A stretch of DNA of 64,000 nt from Fragum whitleyi (taxonomy: Eukaryota; Mollusca; Bivalvia; Cardiida; Cardiidae): NCBI GenBank assembly GCA_948146395.1, contig OX411555.1, forward strand, positions 46,503,565 to 46,567,564, in the 5' to 3' direction. The notes under the pieces were generated by a model. That model worked only from the letters and a program-made list of their open reading frames with translations. It had not been told where the DNA came from and ran no database searches. Position numbers and translations under genes: made by a program. How positions within the stretch are numbered: the first letter of the stretch is position 1; the number at the start of each line of letters is the position of its first letter. Of this stretch, positions 12,219 to 24,115 are shown piece by piece.

Positions 12219-15200
12219 TAGAATATAAGAGAACTGAACAGATCGCTGCTGTATATCAAGAAATCGATTGGTCAATCAAATCAATAATATTAATGATAAT
12301 GTTGCGGGACTTATTGGAGAGAAAAAAATAAATTCTCATTCGGACCTAGCCGATATATTTGTGGTTTATAGTTATGTAGTTTAAATCCAAATTTTATGAC
12401 TTACAATGACCGTATGATATTGTTTGAAATTGATTGATTGGGTGCATTATTCAACTGGGGCCTGTTTTACGAAACATCTTACGATCATTTTTTGCGAAAA
12501 TCGAAATGTAATTTGTTTTTACAGTAAACATTAAATATGATATTCTGCCATGCAGAAAGACAATTCCAAGGAGATAACACGGCAGAATCGAACAATGAAT
12601 AAAGACACCTGGTACGATTTGTGATTTTTGACTTACAATCATTTTTTTGTTCGAAAAAAAGTTAAGAAAAACGGGTCCCTGATGGATTGTTGGCCCTGCT
12701 CAATGACCTCCGTCAAAATATATACCTCGAAAATTTAAACGTTAAAAGAATTAAAGTATAGTAATGGACATGGAACAAGGAACAAACGCTGTTAGAAGCC
12801 GGGCGACAAAGACGTTGTGACTATAAGGTTAAGGTGGAAGGGGAAAATGTCGTTTTTTTGCCTGGTTTAGCAGGCCATAGGAAACAACCCTATATCCTGG
12901 AAATCGCATAAGAAAAAAATAGTGGAGTCAAAAACCGAACAACATGTGTACTACGTAGCTTTTTTTTTTTTTTTGCTGGTGCGCGCAAAAAAATAAAATA
13001 AGTCTAGTATACGTCATCATCTTTTGTGCGACACAAAGTGCTTTGTGTGTTCAAAGCAGTGCTTGCATATCACTACGCTGTAATAAAATCAAAGTACTGA
13101 TAGTACTGAAGGCGAGTGCACTGAATAGACGAAACAACACATGAGGTCATTTTTTTATATAACCATGATATTCACCTTGTCCTTAGTATGTATACCAGAT
13201 ATTTTCTTACTTATCACTGCCAAAATCACTGCTTTGTTAAAGATACATAGCTTTTATATTTGATCTTGACGGATGGCCTTGCTTATGGGCCTTTCCGAAA
13301 AAGTGGTTTACCTCCCTTTTTCCCTATAATCCGCTAGAGTGACTTCCCTTGTGCGGGTAGCAAATCTTTACAGAAAGCATTGAAAGATTACGGATGACAG
13401 TCCGTTTGCAGACGATAATGCCCCTAATAATTGTTTAAAAGCGTTTTATTTTTTTAGTTTTCGTTTTCATTGAAGTTATTTTACAGATAGTTCATTGTTT
13501 GTACATTTCTTTTATAAGATACTTTATTTAGTTAGTTAATTATTTTTCGATAAAAATCCAATTGTAATCAAATAATCTTAAATCATACAATATGTAGCCG
13601 GCTCAATAGTAAATTATTGTTCATCTATATCAATCATTGTTCGAGTTGCTACTAACGTCATTATCGCGGTTCAAACTAACCCAATTTTTGTATTTTTAAA
13701 AGTTGTAATCACGAAATTAAAATAACTATGATGTTTCTTTTTCTTATTGAAAAAACACAAAGTTAATTATATGCATGAGACAGAATTTAAAAAAAAATCA
13801 TTTGGCGCTTAATCTAATTGCAATTTACAAATACATAGAAGAAATGGTGGTTTATCGATATTGAAACTTCGTGGCAAAAAGAGAACTGAAACCGTCGTAT
13901 AGGCGATCTTTCAGTTAATGAAGTATGTTTCTGGATATGTTAGCAATTGTGACATTTTCACCGCACATTTTTCATTTCTCTGTGTGCAACGTTATTTTCA
14001 CAGCAGTGATGTGTTTAGGCACAATAAACGTTCACACCGCGTATGGAACAAAGAAAATGTCAGCGTAGTCTGTTAATTGCATAGATACGTCAGACTAGGT
14101 TAAAGTTGGTTTCACGTTCTTTTCGGTAAGGGGTCATGTATGAAATATTCAATTAGAATCAAGCAGTTTTATTCAGCACGAGCCCCTTGAAGCACTGTTC
14201 AAAATTTAATTTTGCTTTTGTTGTACACTTGTTAAATTAAAGTGTGAATAGGACAGGTTTGAGCTAAGAGCATACATTTGGCACTGAATTCAAATGACAT
14301 GCCCTGCTTAAATTTAATGATTAGACACTCATGAAATATGACTGAAGTGACCGAAAATTAATAATAATTTTAGAAAAAATATTATCATATCTTTTTTTGT
14401 TTGTATGCGCGTGTTGTACAAAGAATTGTAGAAAGGGTTTTCGGTTGGCCTGTGACCCCATCGGGATCAAAGAGCGATAAACCACGACAGTAGCAGACAT
14501 AAGTTACAACACGTGTGTTAAATAAACATCGCACTGTTGACAATGAAGCGGTGCACGTGGCATATGACATTACGTAATCGTAATTGTCTTTATCAAATAT
14601 TAACAAGGAGATAGATAAAACAAAATTTTATTTCAGGGATATTACTTCGTTTCGATAATACTAGAATTTGGATAATATTATGGATTCGTATGAGGTTAGT
14701 GTTAAACTAAAATCTGATCAGATCAGAAAAGAATCTTTATTTATCTATTCAACTTGAACATTTATGGTTAACCCTCGAAATGCATGCATGTAATATGACA
14801 TGCATAATTATTGGCGATATAAAAATAAAATAGAAAAGTCTTTACGGAAATTGTGAGTACATTTTTACATGTACTTAAAAAGCCAATTTCGATATAAGAA
14901 CATATATTGATTTGGATTATTAAGTCATGAGATACCAACTGCATTATTTCTACATTTTTGAAACTACACCTAACTGTTTTGGTCATTTATTTCTACACTT
15001 TTTAAGTTTGTATCTGTATAGAACTAAATTTGGCCGCTATTCATTTTTGTCGTATGGTTTATTGCTAATCAGCGCGTTCGTTTTGTTACAATGTTTATGC
15101 CAGGGCTATTTTTGAAATAATGAGAATGAATAGTCATCATAAAAGAAATTCGCACAAACAATCAAATCAAATTTGTTTTCAAAAGACGTGTCAAATAATT

Positions 15201-18200
15201 TTCATGGTGGACATCGACACTGTATAATAAATCAAATGTCTCCTTTCTCCTTTTTTTGCTTTATCAAAAATTAATGAGTCAAATTCAATTTTTAGGGACA
15301 ATAAATTATTGGTTTAAAATATAAAAGTCTGATAATATAATCAATTAATTGTGAAAATCGACTGAATTAGCAAGACATTCTTAAATGAAATATAGAAGAG
15401 TAATTGTTCTTAATGTCTTCTTATGACGAAGAAAAAGATATTCAAAGTTTTATCTGCTAAAAAATATCGTTCGCACACTCTTTGGATTTAGACTAACTTT
15501 AAACTTTTGTGGCCTGGTAATGGGTTTATACACGCACCCTAATCATACAGTATTGAATGTCCCTGTTTAATCCTGACCCGAAGGATTTTTTCTAAGCCAT
15601 TGTGAATAAGAAATTTACTACCCAGGGATATACTGACGACCGTCTCCATGTTCAAATTCAATTGAGAGTAGTAAGGCCCGATTACTCTTTTTCTGTATTT
15701 TCGAAAAGGCATATAAACTCGCGTTGATTTCAAAGACGCTCCTATATCAGCCATATTATCGATCTGAAATTTGCTACCCGGAAATGGATTGATCGGAGCT
15801 TCGTTGTTTCAATGCACCGGAGAGTATTCAAGTTCGATAACTCCATTTCTATATTTGCGGAAAGGCCCATAGGGAAAAGAAGTAGACGCTGCTTACTTAC
15901 ACTTTCTCCCTTTTATTATCTACCCTTTCTACTACAAATTTTACTAATTTGCCCACCAATTATATGTTATCTGCAACCCTTTACAATGAGAGATATCGGT
16001 TGGTTATCCCCCTTGAAATACTCCCAAAGGAGGAAGGGTCCAAATTAGACTGGTGAACCTGTCCCAATCTACGCTACCCTCCGATACATCGAAAGATTGA
16101 GGCAGGCTAGCCAGTCAAGGGTCCAAATCAGTGGTTACCTTGGGTTTTATCCTTATTTTCTTTGCACTATAAGATTTAAAGATTAACTCTAAATCAAATA
16201 TTGCGCAATTCATAAGAAACGTTTGAGGTAAAATAGATATTGATTTTCTAATTAAATATGCAAGAATTCAACATAAATATAAATTACTTAAATAAGTATT
16301 TTGCATTTACAGAAATAAAATCCGCAATTTCCCCATAGAATCCATTTATAAAATCCGAGGAAAATTTCTTAAGGGACCGCTAACGATTTTGGAGCAACTT
16401 TGATTTAATCTACAGAAAATCAAGGGGGATAACACACAAAAGTCTCCCATTTGGACCTATCTGAATATTTGTCTTGTAGATTAATCTAAATTAGAAAAAT
16501 TAAAAAGCCTTGTCCCATCCTTAAACACTTAAAAAGACGACAAAATTTTAGACTGGGCCAACTTGGAACAGGTTGCATACAATAAATCAATATGAGTGTA
16601 ATTGTTATAAATCTATGGTAGAAATTAAAATATAATTGGGTATGAGTATAGGGTGGACCATATTGTTAGAAAAGGAGAAATTGACCCTATCAATTTCTTG
16701 TGTTCCCACAGTAAAATACAACTTCTTTATGGAATTCAATTCAATGTAAAAGAAAGAGCCGACGAGCTTGTGCCTTAGAAAAACAGCATTACTATGATTG
16801 CTAGGCGGAATGGTCGAATGTATAAAATGACTGACTAGTAGCAAACCAATCAACTCAATTAAATTTATAAAAACGCGAGATGCGCCTGTCTGCAAAGCGG
16901 TATCGGTTGTAGTAATCTATATCTTGGGAATTGGTTAGGGGGGTTGCGGACTCAGCGCTATATAGTGAGCATACCTTTCGACATTTTTCCTTTAAAGTGA
17001 GTTCCGAACCTTTGGTTTCCCTCGCCTAAAAGATTAGTGATCTTGATTGAGATAAGTGAATGAATTTTAGTATATATATATAAACTCACAGTTAGTGATA
17101 TCAACGGCGTATACTTTTTATGTTTAATTTGGAAATTACGTTACCAGTAAAAATGACGATTTGGCGCGCTTTCTTCAAACCTACCTTCCCCCATTTAAAT
17201 TCTCCATGCAGTTTAATACAAGACGTTTTCGTTCCGAAAAATGTGCAAAAATGTAGCTTGGTGAATAAAATTTGAAACTTATTCAAATTTTGATTTTTTT
17301 GTACAATTCTTGTTCGCTTATTAGGTAAAGTTTTTAAAGTTTGCAGATTGTTTTATAATCCGGATTTAAAGTTTTTGTCTCTTTGACGTTAAAACTATGA
17401 CGTTGGCGTTTAAATTACACCCAATATTTTCCTATATTCATTTGAATTCCTTTGTGGACTTTTGGAATAAAAATATGAATATTAATAGACGTATTCAAAG
17501 ATATTTGAGGAAAGGGCCTTAAAAAGATTTTCCGCACACCGAGAACTTCGCAGTGCACATGAATTTACCAAAGATAAGTGTTACTGATCGATGACTTCAA
17601 TAAATTTTAAGTCGACGTCGCTATGAAAGAAAATTGACTTTTGTAAGTTAATTTCACAAGCTCGTCGTTATGACGTTATCATTAATAAGCACGTAAATAG
17701 ACCTTTTGAGGGGCAGTGAAAACATTTCAAATAAAATGGGAAAACCTCATTGCATGTTTTTGAAAACGTAGAATCTTTTTGACATTCGGTTTTTCTGTAC
17801 ACAGAAATCTACCATGTTCTTTTTGTGAATTTTTCGACGTATCGCGTTTGTCTTTTTCGAACTTCAGGGTAATAAACTTTGATCCTCTATTGTAGAAATT
17901 CCGTACTTCATAAAAAGATACGATCATATGAATCGGAAGCTAAGCAAAAAAAAAAAATCAATCAATTTTCATAAGGCCTTTTTTCCGAAAAGATAAAGGT
18001 TTTAGCTATTTTTTTCGGGCCGCAAAAAAATGAAAATTTAACTTTAATTCAATTTCGTGTAATTATCTTGAAATATAACAAAAATTTAATTAAGTATCAA
18101 TGCTCCTAATAATTCAGCTTCATCTTGATGTATTCCAACGAAAAGAGTCCCCTTCAATGCGATCGGCGAAAGCGTTTAAGCACGCGAATAGTCATTTGTG

Positions 18201-18445
18201 GAAAATGCGCAAATCGTAATTTCAATGACGTCATGGTAACGTACATTCGAACTTTAAAAAACATACACCGTTCAGATCGCGCTAACGAACTTTTCCAGAG
18301 ATACCAGTATCTATACACTTACATAAAAAAACAGTCTATACATCTAGCTGATTACAAGGTTGGTGCCACTTTCGACTATTATGTGTGTATTTCCGTTTTT
18401 TTAACGTCGCTACCGTAGCACATGCCCATATGAGCGACGCCCCCC
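12219..18445. other. Long stretch without a recognised gene
   Basis: About 6.2 kb of AT-rich sequence. A weak direct duplication is visible: 15600-15700 and 15760-15870 share a GAGAGTA...ATTTC/TCTATATTTGCGGAAAGGC-like pattern. Several short open frames exist, but none has exon borders plus a family match. I see no tRNA, no LTR and no clear TIR element. Confidence 0.4.
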
Positions 18446-18449
18446 CAGA

Positions 18450-18690
18450 AGAAGGTAAGGTGTTACGGGGGATATTGCAAGGATACATGAAGAAACTACT
18501 GCTGTGATTCGCAATGGTTCTTTAACGTGCTCGGTGTAAAGCACCGTCTCACGGGGCCTCGGTTTAACCGTCTCATCCGAAAGACAATTACTTTTGTTAG
18601 TGTACCAGCCTGGAAATCGAACCCATGCAATCGAACTCCAATGGTTTTGAAGCCCAGTGCTCTACCAACTGAGCTAATCGGGCTGGTTCG
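18450..18690 (-). mobile_element. tRNA-derived SINE with a class II-like head
   Basis: On the minus strand it starts AGCCCGATTAGCTCAGTTGG, a good acceptor plus A box. An anticodon arm with loop CTTCAAA (TCA at the anticodon position), a long variable region and the T-arm GGGTTCGATTTCC follow. The stretch CTTTCGGATGAGACGG, TTAAACCGAGG and GCACGTTAAAGAACC is a body I associate with the conserved central domain of an old metazoan SINE superfamily; I cannot name it with certainty. The 3' limit is unclear. It lies within 200 bp upstream of the sugar transporter start. Confidence 0.7.
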
Positions 18691-18699
18691 ACTCAAAAG

Positions 18700-18738
18700 T
18701 TGGCTTTATGGATGAGTCGACAGTAGGAACAGTCTTGT
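18700..18738. mobile_element. Solo end of the TAGACTGG TIR family
   Basis: GATGAGTCGACAGTAGGAAC and the bases around it match the right end of the 443 bp element at 33871-34313 at about 30 of 38 positions. No partner end is visible, so only a remnant survives. It ends 137 bp before the transporter ATG and may lie in its promoter or 5' UTR. Confidence 0.5.
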
Positions 18739-18875
18739 TGATTACGGAAAGTGCCAGTCTATTTCAAGTTATTTAAATTTTCCAGTCTATTTACAGTCTT
18801 GATTGCTCAAGCGATTGCAACGTAATTTCAAGCGCCTATTAATTTGTTTTGATCGCTGATGTGTCAGTTGCCATC

Positions 18876-20273
18876 ATGGAAAAACTAGGTTTAGATCCCA
18901 ACGGTCCGCCCTCTCCTCGAGCATTTAGCAAAAAACACGAAGGATCAGCATGCCGACTGATGTTTGCTACATTTTGCGCATGCATGGGCGCATTTTCGTT
19001 TGGCTATGTCATTGGATACAGCTCATCGGCGATCCCGGCGCTGGAATCCGAGGGGTTACTTGATCATCACATAAGTGGATGGTTTGCTTCTCTCATGACA
19101 GTAGGGGCCTTTTTCGGTGGACCTTTAGCAGGGTATTGCATTGAAAAATATGGAAGAAAATCAACCATTTCTTTGACATCATTCCCATTCCTGATTGGAT
19201 GGCTTTGTCTAGCTACAGCAAACAGTGTGACAAATTTACTTGTTGGTAGATTTATGTGTGGCATAGCCAGTGGTATGGTAACTGTTTGTGTTCCAGTTTA
19301 TATTGCTGAAATTTCTACAAACTCCCTGCGAGGGCTTTTAGGATCCTGTGTTCAGTTAAGCATTACTGTTGGTATTCTTGTGGCATATGCTTTTGGTATT
19401 ACAATGACATGGTCGGCCATGGCATCACTAGGATGTCTGTTTACAGTTGTGACAATGATGGCAATGTGTTGTATTCCTGAAACTCCTCGTTGGCTTCTAC
19501 TTAATGATCGTAAAGTTGAAGCGCTTTGGTCATTACAGCAAATTCGAAACCAGCATGCTGACTGTGAAGAGGAGATAAGAGATATTGAGGAAGGCCTTGA
19601 TGTGAAAGAAAACTTTACTTGGTCTGAATTTAAGAAACCTGAACTATTTAGACCTCTTACAATATCTATCATCATTATGATATTTCAACAAACATCTGGA
19701 ATAAATGCTGTCATGTTTTATACAGTATCTATCTTCAAAAGTGCTGGAATACAAAATAGTGAAATGGCTACCGTACTGATAGGTGTTGTTCAAGTGGTTG
19801 CAACATTTGTTGCTTGCTTACTGATGGATAGAACTGGAAGAAGGCGGCTCCTCATCATTGCAGGATCTGTTATGGCCCTTTCCTGCTTTATATTCGGTGT
19901 TTACTATTTCAACAAAGACATGAGTAAAGATCTGGGAATGTTAGCTGTTTTCAGCCTGGTTCTATATATCATTGGATTTTCACTGGGCTGGGGACCAATT
20001 CCAATGCTGATCATGTCAGAGATTTTTCCATCACGTGTCCGCGGTGCAGCCAGCGGCTTAGCCATATTCGTCAGCTGGAGTAGTGCATTCCTTGTCACAA
20101 AAGAGTTTCTCCACATTCAAGACCTTCTAGGCCCTGCTGTGACTTTTTGGCTTTTCTCATTTTCCTGTGTTTGCAGTGTCATATTTGTTTGGAGAAAAGT
20201 ACCAGAAACTAAGGGGAAATCTTTAGAAGATATAGAGTTGTACTTTTTAGGGAAAAGTATGATGTACCCATAG
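18876..20273 (+). CDS. SLC2/GLUT-family facilitative sugar transporter, intronless
   Basis: A 465-residue membrane carrier of the major facilitator superfamily, sugar-porter branch. It is expected to move a hexose, or possibly trehalose, down its gradient across the plasma or an internal membrane. I place the start at the ATG at 18876 (context CCATCATGG); the open frame continues upstream only from a TTG. Visible signatures: GRKS after helix 2 (93-96), R126 in LLVGRF, PETPRWL (201-207), QQTSGINAVMFY (271-282), DRTGRRR (318-324), GWGPIP...SEIFPSRVRG (371-390) and VPETKGKSLEDIE (442-454). Twelve hydrophobic segments fit between about residue 27 and 440. Loop 1 is short, so it is closest to class III GLUTs (GLUT8/GLUT6) and insect Tret1-like carriers. 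Oddities: M377 stands where most GLUTs have the Trp equivalent to GLUT1 W388, and the whole gene is one exon. It could be a retrocopy or a member of an intronless lineage expansion. The frame is intact, so it is probably functional. Confidence 0.93.
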   Translation: MEKLGLDPNGPPSPRAFSKKHEGSACRLMFATFCACMGAFSFGYVIGYSSSAIPALESEGLLDHHISGWFASLMTVGAFFGGPLAGYCIEKYGRKSTISLTSFPFLIGWLCLATANSVTNLLVGRFMCGIASGMVTVCVPVYIAEISTNSLRGLLGSCVQLSITVGILVAYAFGITMTWSAMASLGCLFTVVTMMAMCCIPETPRWLLLNDRKVEALWSLQQIRNQHADCEEEIRDIEEGLDVKENFTWSEFKKPELFRPLTISIIIMIFQQTSGINAVMFYTVSIFKSAGIQNSEMATVLIGVVQVVATFVACLLMDRTGRRRLLIIAGSVMALSCFIFGVYYFNKDMSKDLGMLAVFSLVLYIIGFSLGWGPIPMLIMSEIFPSRVRGAASGLAIFVSWSSAFLVTKEFLHIQDLLGPAVTFWLFSFSCVCSVIFVWRKVPETKGKSLEDIELYFLGKSMMYP

Positions 20274-20411
20274 ATATTTTATCACAAATTGTATCTTTTA
20301 CCCTTTCTCAGACAATTTCTCATAATTTTCGACTGGTCCATTATCAACAAAAACAGAACAAATTATTCATCTGGAGTCATCCCATTGCTAAAAGGTTATT
20401 ATTCAGCCCTC

Positions 20412-20547
20412 AGAGTTCAGGATAACAAAACAATGCAAACTGTTTGTGATTTATAACCCACTTTGCAAAAAAGTGCACTTGCAAAATGCAAGCACTTTCC
20501 ACTGTTTTGTGACTTTTGTCATCCTTAAAGCAGGGGATTGAAGGATA
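20412..20547. mobile_element. Hairpin MITE, family H2, copy 3
   Basis: TCAGGATAACAAAACAATGC on the left faces TTTTGTGACTTTTGTCATCC on the right, with a degenerate ACTTTGCAAAAAAGTGC centre. It lies in the probable 3' UTR of the transporter. Confidence 0.6.
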
Positions 20548-20574
20548 GCAGATTGCATGTGTCTGAGAATCATG

Positions 20575-20580
20575 AATAAA
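20575..20580 (+). terminator. Candidate polyadenylation signal of the sugar transporter
   Basis: AATAAA about 300 bp after the transporter stop codon. It is the first canonical hexamer I see downstream; another, AAAATAAAAT, lies near 20635. Since AATAAA is common in AT-rich DNA, this is only a candidate. Confidence 0.35.
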
Positions 20581-20795
20581 TAGCAAGGATTCTCAAACAA
20601 ATGTTCTGCTCTCTAGGACAACTTGCCTAAATGAAAATAAAATTGACAATAGACTTAAAATCAAAGCCTTAAAAAAATGCAATATTTGTTATTCATCAAA
20701 CAAGAAAAATATTTTGATTCCCAAAATGAAAATGCTTTAACCTTTTTAATTACCATTTCCCCACAAACCAAGGTTTTTTTGCACTGGAAATGAAT

Positions 20796-21003
20796 GAGCC
20801 TGTATGTTAGATTTCCAACAGTTTCAAAAATGCGCCAAGCAAAGACTCTGACCAGCCTGTGCATCCACACAGTCTGTCCAGAGTCCTAACTATGTGTTTA
20901 GTGGCTAGATAAGGTCTCAAAGTATCTGTAGAAAGTCAGGTAACTCCTCAATGCTCGCTCCTCGCAAACATTTCAAATTGTTGGCAATGTCACTCACAGG
21001 CTC
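20796..21003. mobile_element. Hairpin MITE, family H1, copy 2
   Basis: GAGCCTGTATGTTAGATTTC on the left and the complement of GAGCCTGTGAGTGACATTGC on the right. Internal AAGCAAAGACTCTGACCAGC as in copy 1. Confidence 0.7.
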
Positions 21004-21222
21004 AAATAGTAGGGAGAACATTGAGAAACAATTTAATAAAAAAAATGTTTCAAGCAGTTTCTCCCTTTTCTCAATGTTTTTATCAGTATTTTACATTCTT
21101 TTATTTTTCAATTCATAGCACATTTGTTTAACATCTGTAAATTATTTGAAATTGGATTTGTTTAAAACTGTTTGCTTTGTAGTATCTGGGTTACACATCT
21201 GAAATTACCATGTAACTTTAGT

Positions 21223-21493
21223 CCCCTCCATAGCGCAGTTGGTAGCATGTCGGACTGTCAATCTAGAGGTCTTGGTTCAATCCATTATTGTGGCACTCAT
21301 TCTTTTGACTATTTGTCTCCCACCAATGGGTTGATAATTGCAGACCTATGTGGGATAGTAGCTGGAGGCTGGGAAAGGATGTAATGGTAGTACTGGTGTG
21401 AGAAATACCAGGAATCCATTGTTCGGTGCTTCAGCTGCTGTGATATAACTGAAAAAATGTTGTAAACGGTGTAAAACCCAAGTTAAACAAAAA
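21223..21493 (+). mobile_element. tRNA-derived SINE, family S1, copy 2
   Basis: Head CATAGCGCAGTTGGTAGCATG, GGACTGTCAATCTAGAGG and GGTTCAATCC. Body AGGCTGGGAAAGGATG and CCAGGAATCCATTG. End GATATAACTGAAAAAATG and GTTAAACAAAAAA. Full length. Confidence 0.85.
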
Positions 21494-22505
21494 AGGAAAC
21501 AAATATAAAGTGACAGTATTTAGGCAGGGTTTCCTTGAGATCAGATCAAATAAAAGCGTTTTCAACCAATTCGTATGGGCTTAATACTTTGGAACTGACC
21601 ATTTAATGTGATGATTCAAATGAGTACCTTCATGAAAGGGATTCTTTGAGAAATAATAATTTTAGATTTCCTTTACCATCTCTCAGCTAGACCTTTGAAT
21701 AAATTATGCTGAAAAAGATGAAAATACTGGTCAGGGTGGAAAAAATGAGTGATTGTTTATGAAAAGGTATAAGATAATTAAAATACTAGTTACTCATGTA
21801 TTCACTTTTATATTCTTAACGGCAATTAATTGTTAAATGTTGGGTTTTATGTTTTGTTAATTTCAGATCACCCGAGCTCTTGGTGCTCTGTCGTAGTGAT
21901 CTAGCATTGTTATTGATAAATGTCCCTCATCAAGTCAGATATGACTGTCTGTGTTTCCAGCTTTCAACAATTTAAAAAAAATAAATCATCATTTTCGAAA
22001 AAATTTAGATACCGGTAATCTGAATTTTTGAAGAGCTTTTGTTGCCATGGTAAAATTAACTTTTCATATTTTCATTAGGCCTAAAGGGGTCATATTTCAC
22101 TATTTAGCATGATGGTCCAAATGGATTGTGATTTTAGAAAGGGATTGGAGAGGAATTTAAATCTTCTTCAAAACTGTAAGACTTTGATATTTATCTAGTA
22201 TTATCATCTAACAGAGCGTGTGCTTAATTTTCACGTACAGGAGGCATTTACTCTTTGATAATAAACATATTAGGTGTCAAAACTGCTATTAAAAAAAGTC
22301 AAAATAATAAAGTGAATCTAATAATTGGATAAGTAACTATTTCTTTCTAATATTAAAATTTTTCATATGAATCTCTTATAAAGCTATGAAGCAAACAATA
22401 AATTCTTATACATTTATGTTACAGTGATCGTATATGGCTTGGGTACCTCTCTTTGTCGTATGAGACTGTGTGTGACATTTCTGTTTGAGTTGCAAATATT
22501 TAGCA
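21494..22505. other. No gene recognised
   Basis: AT-rich unique-looking sequence. Nothing assignable. Confidence 0.4.
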
Positions 22506-22544
22506 GCATAGATGGTCACAAAGCGGCCGCATAGATGGTCACAA
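22506..22544. repeat. Short direct duplication
   Basis: GCATAGATGGTCACAAAG occurs twice with GCGGCC between the copies. Confidence 0.6.
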
Positions 22545-22559
22545 AGAGTTATAAGAAGA

Positions 22560-22703
22560 CTGCTTGGTTGTCTACAGATTCTTTGAGACTTCATTTATCT
22601 ACAAATCACATAGTGAATACTCTGGTCAGACTGTGCGGATGCACAGACTGGCCAGAGTCTATGCCTAGCGCACTTTTCATTCAAAATTTCATGCACATGC
22701 TTA
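22560..22703. mobile_element. Hairpin MITE, family H1, partial copy 3
   Basis: ACTCTGGTCAGACTGTGCGG faces GCACAGACTGGCCAGAGT, the inner palindrome of family H1. The outer left end has decayed. Confidence 0.55.
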
Positions 22704-22957
22704 TTTGGTTTATGTCCGTTATTCTGGCATGGTAGCGGTTATTTGTCAAAGAACAAAAAATATAGTTAAAGGTCATAAGTGATTAGAAAGCACATTATAT
22801 ATTAACATACACTGTAATCCATTTCCATATTTCGAAAGTCATGACAATTCTTGCATTCTTAATTGAAAGAGGTTACAGATGGCAATGAAAAGTGGGTTAA
22901 ACTTGAAACCATTCTATGTGTAAGAAAAATTGTGAGGAAAGGAGAAATTACTTTTTT

Positions 22958-23811
22958 AGCTCCAGTGGCTTTCAGCCACTGGGGCTATTGTCATGGCATT
23001 GTGTCCGTCGTGCGTCCGTCCGTGCGTCCGGTCGTAAACTTTTTCTTTAAAAATCTTCTCCTCAGAAACTACTGGATGAATTTCAACCAAACTTCACAGG
23101 AATGATCCTTGGGTGACCCTCTTTCAAAGTTGTTCAAGAAATTCTGATCCAATGAAAAACATGGATTTAATGGGCGTGGCTAATTTCCAAATATGGTAAA
23201 AAGTGGGTTTTCTCAGATTCTAATTGATGGATACCAATGAAATTTTACATGAATGATCCTTGTGTGACCCTTTATCAGTCTACAAAAGATTATTGAGATC
23301 GGATGGAAAATGTGCATTTTATGGGCGGAGGTCATTTCTCTATATGTTATATTGTGGAAACTTTGAAAATCATTTTCTCAGAATGTAACTGATGGATATC
23401 AACCAAATTTCACTGGAATGGTCCTTGAAAGACCCTTTATCAGTCTAACAAAAATTATAGTGATCAGATGAAAATTATGTATTTTATGGGCGGAGGTCAT
23501 TTCTCTATGTGTTACATAGTGGAAACTTTGGATATCATTTTCTCATAATCTAACCAATGGATATCAACCAAATTTTACTGGAATAATCCTTGAGTGACCC
23601 TTAATCAGTCTACAAACAATTATTGTGATCAGATGAAAATATGCATTTTAAGGGCGGATGTCATTTCTCTATATGTTATATAATTGAAACTTTGAAAATC
23701 ATTTTCAACATCAGTAGAATCCAAAATATCTAAAAGTCTTGTCAAAACTTTTATTGCTTTACAAGAATTTCAAGCCTGTGGAGCGACTCAAGCCATTCAT
23801 GGCTTTCTAGT
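22958..23811 (+). mobile_element. Repeat-cored element, family A, copy 1
   Basis: Starts after a T run with AGCTCCAGTGGC, which folds with GCCACTGG a few bases on. A GTCCGTCGTGCGTCCGTCC leader follows, then four to five diverged units of about 165 bp (CATTTCTCTATATGTTATAT, ACTTTGAAAATCATTTTC, ATATCAACCAAATTTCACTG). The 3' end carries CCTGTGGAGCG, whose TGGAGC pairs with the 5' motif, then the hairpin AGCCATTCATGGCT and TTCTAGT. There are no proteins; short open frames over the leader and units are incidental. The termini suggest a Helentron/Helitron2-like non-autonomous element. The core array is like those of bivalve pearl-type elements. Confidence 0.75.
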
Positions 23812-23957
23812 TGTTTTCTTTCATAATAATTTTTTCATAATATTTTCTGAAATATAAAATCAGAGCAAGTAAAACTTCAGATACTGTATTCAGTTCAATT
23901 TATTTTAAAACCTTCTTGTACATGAAACTAGATCTGCTGCAAATCGGACTAGATTTA

Positions 23958-24115
23958 ATACCCCCGCCTGCACTTTCTCAGAGTTAGAGTCCGGAAACAA
24001 AAAAGGTTTACAGCCGGACGGATGAATAGACGCATGAATAGATTGACAGACGGTGTGGAACCAATATGCCCATCTGTACTTCGTAGATGGGGATATAAAG
24101 AACTTGGATTATTTG
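23958..24115 (-). mobile_element. Repeat-cored element, family C, small inverted copy
   Basis: On the minus strand it has ATCCCCATCTACGAAGTA, TATTGGTTCCACACCGTCTG, a GTCCGGCTGTAAACC leader, then AGACTC-like GGACTCTAACTC and GCAGGCGGGGGTATT. This is an internally deleted relative of the copy at 59535-60229, and the only clear element of families A-D on the minus strand. Confidence 0.55.

Noticed and set aside
16046..16581. Possible further TAGACTGG-family element
   Set aside because: TTAGACTGG at 16046 and GACTGGGCC near 16553 do not continue into matching terminal repeats, and no target duplication was found.
18527..18715. Possible tRNA gene upstream of the transporter
   Set aside because: The tRNA-like part is followed by a SINE body and the acceptor stem is imperfect.
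18876..20273. Bacterial contamination, suggested by the intronless carrier gene
   Set aside because: Animal-type GLUT motifs, AT-rich flanks with molluscan repeats on both sides and no bacterial neighbours make contamination unlikely.
22863..23105. Open frame ending in a FNQTSQE-like stretch
   Set aside because: It covers the leader and first unit of a family A element. No splice sites or start context.
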